Origin: Bugulina stolonifera
Taxonomy: Eukaryota; Bryozoa; Gymnolaemata; Cheilostomatida; Bugulidae
Direction of reading: 5' to 3'
Assembly (NCBI GenBank): GCA_935421135.1
Contig: OW285187.1
Location: 33,048,818 to 33,112,817, forward strand
DNA: 64,000 nt
This document shows positions 22,019-34,995 of this stretch, piece by piece (position 1 is the stretch's first letter; each line of letters starts with the position of its first letter). The notes under the pieces were generated by a model. The model made no database searches and was not told the origin of the DNA. It saw only the letters and a list, made by a program, of their open reading frames with translations. Position numbers and translations under genes: made by a program.

Positions 22019-25000
22019 ATGGCACTGAATAACAACAATCAAAGTATGGTCTTTTCTCTTGGCTTGGTTTCCGGAATACAAAGGTAAGCGATTGATGACC
22101 TTCACTTGTCTCTTCCCACTCGGTTCACTGAAAATTCTGGCTCACTTTCAACTTTAATTTGATTAAATTAATTGAAAAATGTAATGCCTTCTGGGGAATG
22201 TGGTAAAAAAAATTATATAAGTAGTCATACACTACCAATTTGCAATATATTGAAAATATGAAATTATATTTTGTTCGAGATTTTTATATTTTCCATATTG
22301 CAACATGTTTAATGACCAAATTATATAATTGGCTTTATTTTTGATGCAATAAAGTACAAACAAACCCTTTTTGGGATTTCATGTATTTACTTGCGTATAT
22401 GCCTAGCATTGCCTACTTTTCTCTTATTCATTCTGTCAACTTTCTTGCTACTTTAGTGGCTTGTATGGTTATAGTTCAATGACCACTACTGGTGGGCCAG
22501 CCAACTCTGGTACAGATATTCTTTTGGATGCTGAGAGAATTATTGCCGAGAAACAGCAAATATTGAGGTGAGTAGAGATGTCACCGTTCAGGTTACAATG
22601 TAGCTCACTTGTAAAAGAGGAAAGTTATTGGATACGTAATTGTACATTGCTGTTGTCTTGCTTTGGTTAATAATTCAGTTTTGAATATGTAGTCAATATT
22701 ATTGTAGACACCCGCTATTTCCACTCCTTTCTATGTTGTTTGAGAAGTGTGAGGCAGCTACTGCTAATGTAGACAAGGTTACAGTCACTGAGGTCTTCAA
22801 TGCTGAGATGTCCGAATTTGCTAAAGCTATGAAAAACAACAGAAGTTGCACATCAGGTGTAGCACCTCTGGTAACTGGAAATGAGGAACTTGACAATCTG
22901 GTATGCGATCCAATTCATATTTCTACCATTCCATTCCACTTACTCTCATGCATTGGCATTGTGCGAGTCAAATACAATATACAATTATACATCTGTGTAT
23001 ACTGTAGATGGTGAAAGCCATACAAGTGTTGAGAATACATTTGTTGGAGCTGGAGAAGGTGCATGAACTTTGTCTTGACTTTTGCTCACGATATATCTCT
23101 TCAATTAAAACTAAACTGGACAGTCATACTTTACTCAAGGGAGATGATTCCGATAGTGACTATGATTGTGACATGGGTTAGTACTTCCTCAACACTGTGG
23201 AACCAGTGTCAACATATTATTTTAAAAAGATATATAATCATGACAGAGTATATAACTACCTCATGCAAACTGAAGAATATGGATGAGAGAACTAGCTTCA
23301 AACTAGGGCTAGCTGGGTGGGGACCCGTCCCTAGCGTCATGTACATGCATATGTAATATTGATATAATCATCTGAAATGCCGTTTATTCAATACATACAA
23401 CACACAAGTTATTACTGTGCTATATGACATATTGTTAAGGAGTGAATACCACATGAATAATATGTAGTACAATAAGGTACATATAACTACACGTTATTAT
23501 GTTACTGTAGATTACTACTACTCACAGCAGCCATCGGAGTCAGCTGATTCAGACGTCACAGCATCTGCTCAGAGAGAAGACAAATCCTACCAGAGTGGCA
23601 GCTCCATCACACATACCAGGTTGACTTCACCGGTATGTAGTTACATGCATCGATTGTGTGTTTTGTATGTGTTATACATGGGCTTCTCGTCTATCACAAA
23701 AACTTGGTAATTCTACAAAAGGTTAATCACTCAGTTTGGTCATAAATAATAACGGTCTGTTGTGTCATTGCATACAAGGGGCATACATGTATATCAATCA
23801 GTTTTAGAATAACTTATATATAACATGTTCGTGATAGTTAATGGCGATTCTCTATTGGCCCTGGGGATTACCTCAATGTGCATGCATGCACACATTGATA
23901 TAATATAAAGTGGTATAAAACCACTCAATCAGAAGTCAATGGTACTGCTATTCTTGTATTTGCATCTGTATGTTTATATCTGTACATAATCATACTCTTG
24001 CTCGCATTTCTTAGACGCTAGATGAGACGAGCAAACCGTCTGAGTTGTTGATACATGGCAGAACTCCCTTCTCACATATAGGATCCTCTTCAGCCGTCAA
24101 ACGTCAGCACTACGATGCACGTATGTTCTCTCTTTGGGCTACTATTTAGTGATATCTGTTAAATTGTTCATTTATTTACGAGCAGCCAGGGACTTGGTTC
24201 CACATCTTCTATATGCAGTGGATCTTCACCGAAGTCTTATTCTACTCTTAATCTGTTTTATGCATTTAATGCCTACTCTACTAGAAGAATTCTTATTTTA
24301 ATAATTCTCATTGTTTTGTAGACATTTCTAAATCGGATGGCAAGTCGCCATACGTACCTGTAACATCAAAGAGAGGTGTGCTGCCTAAACATGCTACAGA
24401 AGTGATGAAGTCTTGGCTATTTAAGCATGTTGTGGTAAGTTCAAATATTGCACTTGTAGTCTCTGCGTTGTACATGTATATCCTCTCTCTTTATGCTGTT
24501 CTTTCTAATCGCTAAATTAGCATTCCATGTAGCAGTCAACGTTGAATGGAGCAAGATTCGCGAAGCCTAATATATTGTTTTGTACATTTATGCTGGTTTA
24601 CCTTTTCATTTCCTGTGAGAGAGCAGCTCAAAAGTCATTTCTTGTTACCATACAGACTAGAGCACTAGACTATGAACAATAATATAATAGTCTGTTGTTC
24701 AGCCTCTCTCCATGTAAATAAGAGTTGTCCCCTCTCTGTATATTATTATGTATGTGAGAATTGTCCCCTCTTAACACAATATGCTAATTATTCCCTCTCT
24801 ATGTAATGGGAGAGTTGTCTCCTTTTATTTGAATACCTTTTACAGTGTAGATCTTATTAATTCACCTGTTGTGCTTGTGCCCTGTGCTTACAACCTCTCT
24901 TGCTCTCTATAGCTCATAACATCACAGTGTCAAGTCTTTTAACATAATACACTATTCCCTTTTCATACATGTATATAACCACAATGTTACAGCACCCTTA

Positions 25001-25925
25001 CCCTACAGAGGAGGAGAAGAAAGTTCTATCCCATCAGACAAACCTTTCTATATTGCAAGTGAATAACTGGTTCATCAATGCTAGACGTCGCATACTACAG
25101 CCTATGCTAGATACATGTACATCACCAGAGCAATCCAAGGTTCTTACATGATTAACTTATCATTCTGCATGTATAACTACATACTCTTCTCTAGTCAGTC
25201 CAAACATGTTTGCAGATTACTCTATGTGTATATTATAAACAATTATGCAGTATATGGATTGCATTGACTACATTCTCATGATCTACAACTTTAGTGTTTA
25301 TATGTTATAGTCTCGGAAATGCAAACCACAGATAAGGCAAGCACAGAGATTTTGGCCGTTTAGTCCAAGTGATGATAGTGTTGGGAAATCATCCACAGGT
25401 ATATTTTACAGTTATCTTTTTGTTATCAGGTGGCTGACTCAACATTTGTATTTGGATGTCACTGTGTTGTGATGATAAAGTTGTATATAATGTAAATAAA
25501 CTATAAATGTAGTACGTGACATGTGATATGTATATATTATATACATGTGTATATTGGTACACATATTATCTCGTTATTAATGGTGATAATATTTTGCATT
25601 GTCATGGTTTACAGTTGGTCTATCAGAGCACTACAGTACTGATTATACAGGAGACAAGTCACTGATGGTAACCCAGTCTCCTATGCTTAGCCAAGCTACA
25701 GGTAATACGTCTCCTACTTTACTCCAGACTAACTACACAGGATCTAACTCTAACTCTGACAGTGGGGAGTGCCTAACTGATGCTGCCTGCAATGAAATGA
25801 ATGAAACTGGTGGACACAATTTAACTACCTCAGCATCAGAGATAATACCTAGCCAAAGTGATTCCCATCTACCCACCCTATCAGCATCTAACAAGTTAGA
25901 ACCTGATTTGGGTTCTGTAGACTGA
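22019..25925 (+). CDS. PKNOX: PKNOX/PREP-type TALE homeodomain protein, 10 exons, complete
   Basis: Exons: 22019-22083, 22457-22567, 22708-22900, 23008-23176, 23511-23632, 24015-24120, 24322-24434, 24993-25139, 25311-25398 and 25615-25925. All phases agree and give 474 residues. The MEIS/PKNOX N-terminal domain covers about residues 60-172 ([22 protein letters not shown], then [18 protein letters not shown]). The homeodomain is about residues 272-332: [18 protein letters not shown], the three-residue TALE loop insertion (PYP), and [15 protein letters not shown] in helix 3. [10 protein letters not shown] and [10 protein letters not shown] favour PKNOX (PREP) over MEIS, which reads KRGIFPK and RRRIVQPM. 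Such proteins bind TGACAG-type sites and pair with PBX through the N-terminal domain. One intron interrupts the homeodomain just before the TALE loop. The C-terminal 100 residues are Ser/Thr-rich and unconserved. Confidence 0.95.
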
Positions 25926-26611
25926 ACAAAAGTAAATGTAGCTAATATTTATTTTATAGACAATCTAGTAGATAAGTATTATGTGTCTTATCTTATAGCA
26001 GTTGTTTTTGTAGATTAGAATGGTGGAAGTATACAGTCCTGTAGTGTTTGGTTATACTGTATATGTTCCCACTCTACCTATCAATCACTCTATATTTGCA
26101 CTGTATGGTCCTTTGTATAATCTCAGCCATTTTTTATAACCCACTGGTAATCTCCCCATGACATTCACTTTCACACCATTTTATTTTTTGTTGGGTAAAG
26201 TCTACTCACTATAGCACTTTATAGTTTTAGGGATTTTGTTAATTATTAGCTTCTACAAATATATATCTAATCTGTTTTTACTCTATGCCTATCTGTATCT
26301 GTTAAAAGTAATGGTTTTAGGAAGCTGTGGTTGTTTGTTAAGTTGGGAGGGATCTACACTAGATCATTTTCACGGGCTGACTATGTGGCATGGCACTGCT
26401 AGAGGTTACCTTTATTGCATGGTTACTGACTATTGAAAGTATATCAACTGGAATAGATAGATGAAAAATATACCAACAAAATCTAAGAGTATATAAAAAC
26501 AGATTGTCTCATATGATTAGAAAGAAAATGTATAAATTGTATTTGTTTTTCCTCAACTGATTTTCATTCAATAAGCTAAAATTGCCTAAAGTTACTGTAC
26601 AAGAACACTAC
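25926..26611. other. Convergent 3' interval between PKNOX and the methyltransferase gene
   Basis: About 690 bp of AT-rich DNA holding both 3' UTRs. No further gene seen. Confidence 0.5.
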
Positions 26612-29302
26612 TTATTTTTTCACTACTACATGGATGCCATCCCCTGCATTCATCATGACTGCAGTTACCCTGTCATCTTTCCTGATCTTCTCATTTAGCT
26701 GACGTATGGCCACAGTTTGAGAAGAATTATCATTTGCATCCATGCACTTTCCCCTCCAATACACCTATAATAAGAAAATATACAAACTATTTACCAAGGA
26801 TCCCTTTTATAATGACATTGTACACTCCCTAGGAACAGCTGAACCTCATTTCAATTAAAGTTGGACTGTACTGAAAATTTCAGAATGTTTTTCATCAAAT
26901 TAACTATGTTGGCATTACTTGATACCTCTACAAACATATCTAAGCTGTTTCGGTAGTAGCTAATAGATGTTAAACTGCAAAAAAGTAGCCCCGAAAATTC
27001 TAAAATAACCATAGTGATGTCAGCATTAGGAGTTATCACCACCTAGTTTTATGTCAATTCTCAAAACTTCTTCTTTGGTTATCTCAACTCTGACTCACTA
27101 TATGGCAGAAATATTGAGTTGTCACAACTGCTTTATAAGAAATACAGTGTTCATTCAATAAAACAGATATTAGCAGTTATAGCACTACATGCTACAGGTT
27201 CAACACACCAGTCTAGTGTGTTGGCATGTTATTCATGAGATAAACAAGTAGCCTATATTGACCAATCAAGTTGCAAACTCAAAAGTCATTTGATAATTTT
27301 TTGCAACAAATTGTGCTTTTTGTTGTCTAAGAATATTAACTAGCATTTGTTCTACATACCCATTTTTTCGTTTTGTGATATTCCTAGTACAACAACGATA
27401 AAAACTCAATTGAAGTTTTCTGTTTATAATAACATAATGCGTGGTCTGGCATTCACTCCCTGCAATGATGTTATTCACTAGTTTTAATAGAGCTGGGTAC
27501 CATGATGACATCACATATCCCAGCTGGTATTGTGCTAACTGGTTCAGCTACTACTAGGCTTTCTAATGGTGTATTCAGCTTATAACTCCAAAATTTCAGT
27601 ACAGTCCACCTTTAAAGTCAAGTTGATTTACTCTCCAACAGTGTGCAGCAAATGTGCTGAATAATTCCTGTTGGGTAGTATGACTGATTTGCGGGGTTTG
27701 GCCATTTTAGCTGCTATACGATATTATTTCCGCAAGGAATTTGTACAACTTTGCAACTCACATTATCAATGGCAATCATTCCTCCAGCCCGGATTAACTT
27801 CAGTGCCAGTTCATAGTATGTATCGTAGCCCTCTTTATCAGCGTCTATGTACACAAAGTCATGTGTTCCACTCTCGCCAGCATCTACCATTGACTCTAAA
27901 ATAAATAAATACATATGCAGAGTTAAAGGGCTTGGCAATTTTTTCATACATAGAATTTATTATTGAGCAGTCAGGGATTCGATTTCATAAAGAGGAAAAT
28001 AACCCATCCCTGACTGAGATATACATGTATCACTGTATGTAGCAAGGTGTTCATATGAGTGCCTCGTGTGCAGTTGGCTCAGTACACATGCTGCTGCTCA
28101 CTGTTTTTTTTCCTGAGGTTGTCAACTTGGTGTAGTGGTAATGTGTTTTGTTCACTGTGCTAGGTGATTAGGTGCCATAGAACCTCGAGTTCAAATCCCA
28201 GTCAGGGATGAGTTATTTTCATGGACATGAAATCGAGTTCCTGACTGCCCAATGATAAATTCTAAAAATTCCTTGCATAAACAAAGATCAATAAATGAAC
28301 ACATGGTGGAGTTCATAATATAGGACCGTTCAATGATTTGTCCTAAAAAATAATATCAACCCATCAGGGCATAACTTAAAATAACACAGTCTATCTAAGA
28401 TTTATTGAGAGGGAAATCAATATTTCATTAAAACTAACTTTGAAAATTTTTTATATAAATGATGATCTAAATTACTTAGTGTTTCAGCCGCTGGTGCAAT
28501 ACGGAGATCTATTTTATGGTCAACTCCAGCCTCCTTCCAGAACGGTTTACCAACATCTGTAAATTCACTTGACACATCACAGGCTATCAGCTTACCATCG
28601 TCTGGCATGCTCAGGGCCCAGGCTAAACTGGAATATCCAGTAAAAACTCCTGTATAAATTAAAACATATATAACTATTATGTATCTATATATAATAGATA
28701 TCTACATGTATATATAATTATTATATATCTTTAGTCTGAACAAACAAAATGGAATTTTATAATATAGTTATAATACAATGAGCCCTAGTTTATATGTAAA
28801 TATATACTGCATTGGTGTTCTCATGTTTCTATAAGATATGTAGATGATCGGGTACAGCTACACCACATTAAGATTGGCATTGACTACAAAATATTGAACT
28901 CCTGTTACAAGTGTTGAACAGCATTATTTACTCAATCAAAAATTCAAGAAAATTAAAATTACTTACCAACTTCTATGCACTTTTTTGCACCAGCAAATTT
29001 GATGATATTAGAAAGCATTACTGTGCAGTTACGGTCACTAATCATCATAGCTCTACTATGCTTTGATGTGACCTAAAACAACAGCAGTGAAACTGATATA
29101 CATGTAATATACAATGTACATGTATATACGTGTATATAGCATGTGATTGAGAAGACTACTGTTACTAAAATTGTTAGTAGTATTCAATGCTCACCTCTCT
29201 CAGCTTATCCATGACAGGATGAGACCTAGATATTTGTTCATCTATGTACACCATACGCTGGGCTGCATTCTCTGTCATTTGTTTTGATGCTTTCATATCC
29301 AT
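26612..29302 (-). CDS. COMTD1: COMTD1-like / caffeoyl-CoA-type O-methyltransferase, 5 exons
   Basis: Exons in transcript order: 29195-29302, 28967-29072, 28476-28649, 27762-27895 and 26612-26764. They join to 224 residues. The SAM-binding motif I is [14 protein letters not shown] (about residues 70-83), followed by [12 protein letters not shown]. The metal-site and catalytic region is [16 protein letters not shown] with D147, and MIAIDNVYWRGK with D173 and N174, matching the Asp/Asp-Asn metal ligands of family 3 (CCoAOMT/COMT) enzymes. The C terminus reads [10 protein letters not shown]. The enzyme should transfer methyl groups from SAM to catechol-like hydroxyls with Mg2+; the substrate cannot be read. 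Mammalian COMTD1 has an N-terminal membrane anchor. None is seen here, so the protein may be cytosolic, or an upstream exon may be missing. It converges with PKNOX. Confidence 0.92.
27952..28263 (+). mobile_element. tRNA-promoter foldback element, asymmetric copy (312 bp)
   Basis: Terminal inverted repeats of about 60 bp: AGAATTTATTATTGAGCAGTCAGG on the left matches the reverse complement of CCTGACTGCCCAATGATAAATTCT on the right, and the similarity continues through CGATTTCAT and the CCATCCCTGACT block. Inside on the plus strand are a pol III A box (TGGTGTAGTGG, 28128-28138) and a B box (AGTTCAAATCC, 28188-28198) at tRNA-like spacing. It lies in the intron between exons 3 and 4 of the methyltransferase gene, in antisense orientation, and is related to the palindrome at 57068-57531. 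It is not a functional tRNA: no acceptor stem pairs. Confidence 0.75.
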
Positions 29303-30085
29303 TTTCAGCAGAAGGTACTGTATAATTACAACATGCAATATAATAGCTGGTGTATCTTAAATGCTAACTGATCACGTGACCTACGCTAATAGTTTACATA
29401 CACAGATACAAATTTTCTTTGGTGAATTTGACCCACTCCTACTAATGTACAATGAAAACTACCTTGAGGAGGTTACCAGCTACCTTGCACTATAGAAGTA
29501 AACTGATAATCATGTTGGAAATCATAATGTACATCACGCACAGTAAAGTGTATCAGCACTGCTAACTGTTGAAAGGGCGGAACATAATGATGCTAATAAG
29601 GTATGTTTATATAAAACCAAATAGTATAGATTTCTTGACACCGTTACTCCCCAAGAAAATAAATACACTTACACAGTAAATACTTTTAAAAAAAGAGCTC
29701 CACTAACTATGCTGGTTTTGAAAATATATACATGTACATGTATTACATGTATATTATGTGAGTTCATTCAGCAGAAGTTGGTCTTATCTCCAAAGCAACT
29801 GCTTTTAACTATCATTGATGATAACTTAATTATACAAATTTTAATAACGTTCATTTAAAAAGACGTGTCCTGTGAAAGTGTTATGAAGAATACTTTAAAT
29901 TTTTTAATGTAAATATTGCAGAACTGCTTGAGATGTTACAATTTAGTCTAGAAACTGGGTTGTCTTGTCTATCCATACAGGACTACCGCTCCTTGTCAAA
30001 TAGCGGTAACTCCAACTCTCCAAGGTATTTACTGTAATCTGTGTGCTCCATGATAGTGTTGTCTAGAGGGTATTTTGATACATCA
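29303..30085. other. Methyltransferase gene upstream region; no gene seen
   Basis: Holds the presumed minus-strand promoter. A TACATGTACATGTATTACATGTA cluster lies near 29730. No coding recognised. Confidence 0.4.
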
Positions 30086-30089
30086 TTTT

Positions 30090-31090
30090 GAGGTCTGAAT
30101 AATTATTTCGCATTTCCAGGTGTTGAAACTCAGTCCAGATCCTGTCTGAGATTTACTCAGCAGCAAATCATGAATCCAGTCACCCAGGTAGTTTTCCATG
30201 CCTGGTAATCAGTGAGAAGAGTGTGTGGAACTGAGTCAAAGGCTTTGTTTAGGTTGACTACTGCAGCATGGACACTCTGTAGCACTGAGTATCTCATGCA
30301 TTGTGGCACACATTTGTGTTTCACAAGACAGACACTTCATGTTGTCTGTCATGTAACCATGTGTTAATCTTACCAAGTAGGTCTCTAAGTATTATGTGCT
30401 CTAATAGTTTACAGGGTATACTTGATCCAGATTTGTGGATTGGGGTCATGCTCGATGTTTTCTATTCTTCAACCTGCTCTATATATCGGTAGTAGATACA
30501 TTGTATGTGCTAGCAAGTAGTTTGCTCTACACTGAGTGTGAGGTCTTCTTTCTTGAGTACATCTGGGCCTGGAACTTTTCTGGAGTTCATCTCCTTTAGC
30601 AGCTTCTTAATACCATGTATTTCAATCTTTGTCCTTGAGCCTCTCAAGTAGAGTGTGTGCGGTCAAATTGTTTTTAGCAGTGCTCATTCAACATAGAGGC
30701 TAAGTAGAGGGGTCTGTAGTAAGAGTACCTTATCGAACTCTAGCATCATTCACTGATCGGGTTTTTGACCATTGAGGTGACGGAAAAATGGTTTGCTGGC
30801 TCTTTATTGTAGTGGTTCACATAATTCTACGTTCCACTACACAATCTCTTTTGGTCTTCCGGAAATATTTTATGGCCTCTCGCCACTTCCCTTTGTAAAT
30901 TTTCTCACCAGCACCATCCCTATTTCGTTTCGATTTGTTATACAGTTCTCTTTCCTTCTCAACAATTTTGTGACATTTCTTATTAAACTAGACTTGTTCC
31001 TTTCTAGGTCCACAGTAGTGATTCTGGTAAGCACACATTCATGCAGTGACCTTTGTAGAACAGAATATAGGCCATAGAGCATAGCTTTCA
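30090..31090 (-). mobile_element. Heavily decayed LINE RT
   Basis: On the minus strand, separated fragments read KAFDSVPH (near 30240), IPCKLLEHIILRD (near 30385-30420) and pieces matching the early RT and linker of the copy at 32215-34820. Stops and indels are frequent. The order of blocks fits one antisense LINE. Confidence 0.6.
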
Positions 31091-31790
31091 TTTATAGAGA
31101 TATTTATTAATTTAAAGATTTTTATCAGAAACAAGGGATTTTTCAAGAGTATTCACAATAGTGTACGAAAGAACATTGATAACCAAAGAACATAGAAAGA
31201 TAGCCACACAAAGAGCATTCAGTTAGTTCACTATCTCATAGTGTTGAATGCATACACACAAGTATTAATAAAAGCCAGCGATTACAATCCCTATTCTGAT
31301 TCTCTGGTTCAAGTGACAGACTCAGACAGTCACACTACGAGTAAGATCAATGATACAGGGTTCTAATCACAGGGTTGACTGGGCCTTCTTACTTTTTGTC
31401 CAAACAATGAATAACACAAATGACTAAACCTTGCTTATTTATTAAGTTCAGTAAACCAATGATAATTGATAATATATTATCATTGAGAAAACAGCACCGC
31501 CCATTCAAAGGATTTGTTGTGACCTTAGTGACGATGACCTAGCCTCAGTTTTGCTTTGCTTCTCCTTTATAGCTTGCAACTATACAATTTTATGGTACAA
31601 TTGGCCAAAGTTTTGCATGAATTTAATAAAATCTGTTACGCACAGGCTTGAATATGAGTAATGATATGTGAGGGGATATATGCCGAGAGAACTGTTCAAT
31701 GTCAATTGAGAGGTCAGTGGTGAGAAAAAATAGCGGCACATGATTGTGATTGGAAAGAGTAAGTTGAATCAACAGTCCCAAGCTCCTACT
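31091..31790. other. Between LINE fragments; nothing recognised
   Basis: AT-rich DNA without convincing coding or repeat structure. Probably further decayed transposon sequence. Confidence 0.4.
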
Positions 31791-31829
31791 ACTAAGAAGC
31801 ACTTTTAATTATAATTTAGATAAGATACA

Positions 31830-31932
31830 CAAAACAAGACAGGCCGTTAATACATATACACCACACATCAGAACAAATATCTTTTATTCCTCATTTTGGC
31901 CCAGAACCCTGAGAGAGCTACGGTCTGAATGA
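31830..31932 (+). mobile_element. LINE C-terminal scrap
   Basis: The plus strand reads NTYTPHIRTNIFYSSFWP, then RTLRELRSE and a stop. FFPRTLREL-like blocks end the LINE ORFs here. It faces the large minus-strand LINE that follows, tail to tail. Confidence 0.6.
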
Positions 31933-32214
31933 ATGACTGAGACTAATAATAACACATATAATATATCACAAAACATAAAAAAAATACATACATATATAAA
32001 TATCATATAACAAAGAAAAAGATTACAAAAATAGCACTTTTAACATAAAATTGAAAAAAACAAAAAAACAATTGAGTTCTCACGACTTTACGCACTTTTA
32101 AGTGCGGTCTCTGTGAGAAAATGCAGGTGTATATTAATTGGATAAAAGTTATCTCTAAAAAATCAAGGTTATGAACATCTATGATAATCATAATGATACA
32201 ATAACAATTACATC

Positions 32215-34820
32215 ACATAGCAAAATATTCTTAATTTCTTCTTCTAATGGCAGGTCATAACAACCTGCACTGCCAAACTATGAAATGATTCCCTGGTCCA
32301 TACCCATCAAACACTGACAAAACCATGCACCACTCCTGTCCCATATGAGGCATACCTCTTCTGCCCCCTAGGCGGTCTAGTATGACAACTAAATCCACGT
32401 GTTACCTCAGAATTACCCCAGATGAGGTAGAACTTCTCCAGCTATTTTGTTTAAATCTATAGGGAAGCCTCTAGTTGTTTAACTATTATTGATTAGGGTT
32501 TTCATTTGTTACAGCACATCGCTGTTTAGGTTTGGTGGTTGTTCTCTCATCTCACGAATGGTTCGTGGTAGGAAACTACTATGGTAGATACACTTGTTGG
32601 TTGATATTGAGGTTGGCTCTCCTCTAGAGGCTGCTCTAGTTGTGACTGTTACTGATTCTCTGTTGTTCACTATGTCATCGTATGCTCTGGACATGGAGCG
32701 ATGCCGCTCTTCGTTATGGAGAATTCTGGGGAGTAGAACTAGCCGGTGGTTTTTCCGTCTTCCTTCCAGGGTTTGGAGTTCTAGCAGGTCTCTTGCCTCT
32801 GATATACTGTCGGCACGCCCTTTTAGGTTGGCTATGAACCTTATGGCACTGTTTTGGACTAGCTCTAAGTCATGGGTCTTGTTTTTTGTTGAAGGGTCCC
32901 ACACCACATCTGCATATTCCAGTACAGGTCTGCATAGACTCGTGTAGGCCAGTAGTTTAGCTTCTTTTGGAGCACGATACATTAGGTGCTTGATTCCTCC
33001 TAGTATCTTGCGTAATTTTGTGCATTTCTCCTGTATATGTTGATCGAACTTAAAGTCTGCCTGGATAGTCACTTCGAAATATTTGGTGCTACCTGTCTAT
33101 TCAAGAGATGCATTGCCAAGTTTGTACTGGGGGATTGGTGTCACCTTGCCAAAGCTTATGGCTAGGCACTTCTTTTCATTAAATGGCATTCTCCATTTTG
33201 TTGACCAATTATGTACAGCGTCTATGTTATCTTAGAACTTCTCGGCATCTTCAACAGTGTTCACAGTTTGGTAGAGTAGTGTGTCATCAGCATAGAGACT
33301 AACTTTGTATGATAGTAAGTCTGGTAGATCATTAACGTAGCATAGAAATAGTGTGCGTCCGAGGACAGAGCCCTGTGGTACTCCTGATGTCACTGAGCAT
33401 GTTTGCGAGCCTGTCCCACTGAGTACTACGCTTTGTTGTCTGCCAGAGAGGAAATCGTGGATCCAGTTCAGAAGGTATCCATTTATTCCTGGTATTTTTT
33501 GCAGCTTTTGGAGCAGCATTAGGTGTGGCACTTTGTCAAAGGCTTTTTTGAAGTTCATTACTATGACATGTGTAGTGTGACCTTCATCGGCAGCTTTTGC
33601 CAAGTCATGGTGGGTAGCACACAGCTGTGTTTGACATGATAGCCCTCTCCTGAAACCATTTTGTCGGTGGTGAAGTACATCATCAAGCACCTCATTAAGG
33701 TGGTGTAGCACTATGTGTTCCATCATTTTGCATGGTATACTAGTCAGAGATATGGGCCTGTAGTTGTTTGGTAACTCAGTATCTCCTCCTTTGTGAATAG
33801 GTGTTACATTAGCAGTTTTCCACGGTTGTGGCAGTCTACCAGCGTTCAACGAGCTTTTGTAGATAATCGTTAGACATCTTGCAGTGCCCTCCAGATCTAT
33901 GAGCATGTCAGGTTTTCGTATGCCATCTGGTCCAGGGGATTTGCCATTTGGCAGTCCTTTAATCAACTTGGCAACCCCATCTATTGATATTTCAATCTTA
34001 TCTTGATCATTGGTTTCTACCTTCTGGAAGTCTTTTGCCAGATATCCTGTCTGAAACTGGCTCTGGAAGAAACTGTTGAGTAGCTCTGCACATTGTTTCA
34101 GATCATCTGTGAGTGTATCTCCTATGTTTTTAAGCTCTGTACGAACTTGTTTGTTGCTTTTGTCTCCTCTGAGTAGCTTGTAGAAAGGCTTTGAGTTTCC
34201 TTTCTTCAGTGGTCGATATATCCGGTTTACATAGAATGCTTTACGGATACGTTCTAGTTCCTTCTTGCCATCCCTCCTGACTTGTCTATATTGTTCTCGA
34301 TCAAAATCATCACAACTGATTTTTAATTTTCGGTGTGATCTCTCTATCTTCTCTCATATCTTTATAGCGCGTTTGTTGTACCACTCCGGAATTGAAGGGT
34401 GTCGTGGTTTCACTTGTTTGGTCGGAACATGTTGATCAAGCTTACTGTGAAGACTTTCCACATTTCTTCTAGATCCTCCATTTCCGCCAGGGTATCTGAC
34501 ACCCTACGCATATCTTCCTGGAAAGCTTCTTCGTTGGCTTTCCTATACAGTTTAATTGTGCATGGTTTATTTACAACAGTGGCAGTTTGTTCCTTAATGT
34601 AAGTGATAATCAGTGAATGATCACTAAGACCTGGGGTTACGATCTCAGTGTCATGTATGGCTTTGGGTTGGTTGGTGCAGATTAGGTCTAGTGTGTTACC
34701 AAGTATGTGTGTTGGTTCGAAGACTAGTTGGGTCATGCTATGGCTATGTAGTGCATCGAGAAAGTTTTGGTGTATCCTCCTGTATGCTGCCGATGGGCAT
34801 CTGTGAAATGATGCAGTCAT
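32215..34820 (-). mobile_element. Longest LINE copy: endonuclease C-terminus, RT and 3' tail
   Basis: Minus strand, 5' to 3'. At 34820-34410 lies the C-terminal part of an apurinic-type endonuclease domain (LVFEPTHILGNTLDLICTN, TPGLSDHSLIIT; the SDH motif is present). A linker follows to about 33970. RT at 33966-33232 carries [62 protein letters not shown] and LYADDTLLYQ. The C-terminal region at 33072-32509 reads YRAPKEAKLLAYTSLCRPVLEYADVVWDPSTK and ends FLPRTIREMR. A 3' tail follows to about 32215. Stops interrupt the linker and the stretch around 33100-33230. The domain order fits a CR1/Jockey-group LINE, truncated at its 5' end. Confidence 0.88.
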
Positions 34821-34825
34821 GATAA

Positions 34826-34995
34826 AATATTTTTAATTTCTCCAAATGGCGGGTCAGGACAACCTCACGTCCTCACCTGTACTTCCAGACTACGTAGTGA
34901 CCCGCTGGTCCATACCCATCGAATACTGGTCAAACCATGCACCACTGCTGTCCCATATGAGGTATACTTCTTCTGCCCTCCTAGGCGGTCTAGTA
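34826..34995 (-). mobile_element. 3' tail of a second LINE copy
   Basis: The plus strand here parallels 32215-32390 closely: TTTAATTTCT, GGCGGGTCAGGACAACCT, CCTGGTCCATACCCATC-like sequence, ACCATGCACCACT and CTAGGCGGTCTAGTAT. No ORF is attached. It directly abuts the 5' truncation point of the LINE at 34820, so one copy probably inserted at or near the tail of another. Confidence 0.7.

Noticed and set aside
33353..33580. Plus-strand frames at 32594-32947 and 33353-33580
   Set aside because: They are antisense shadows of the minus-strand LINE RT.
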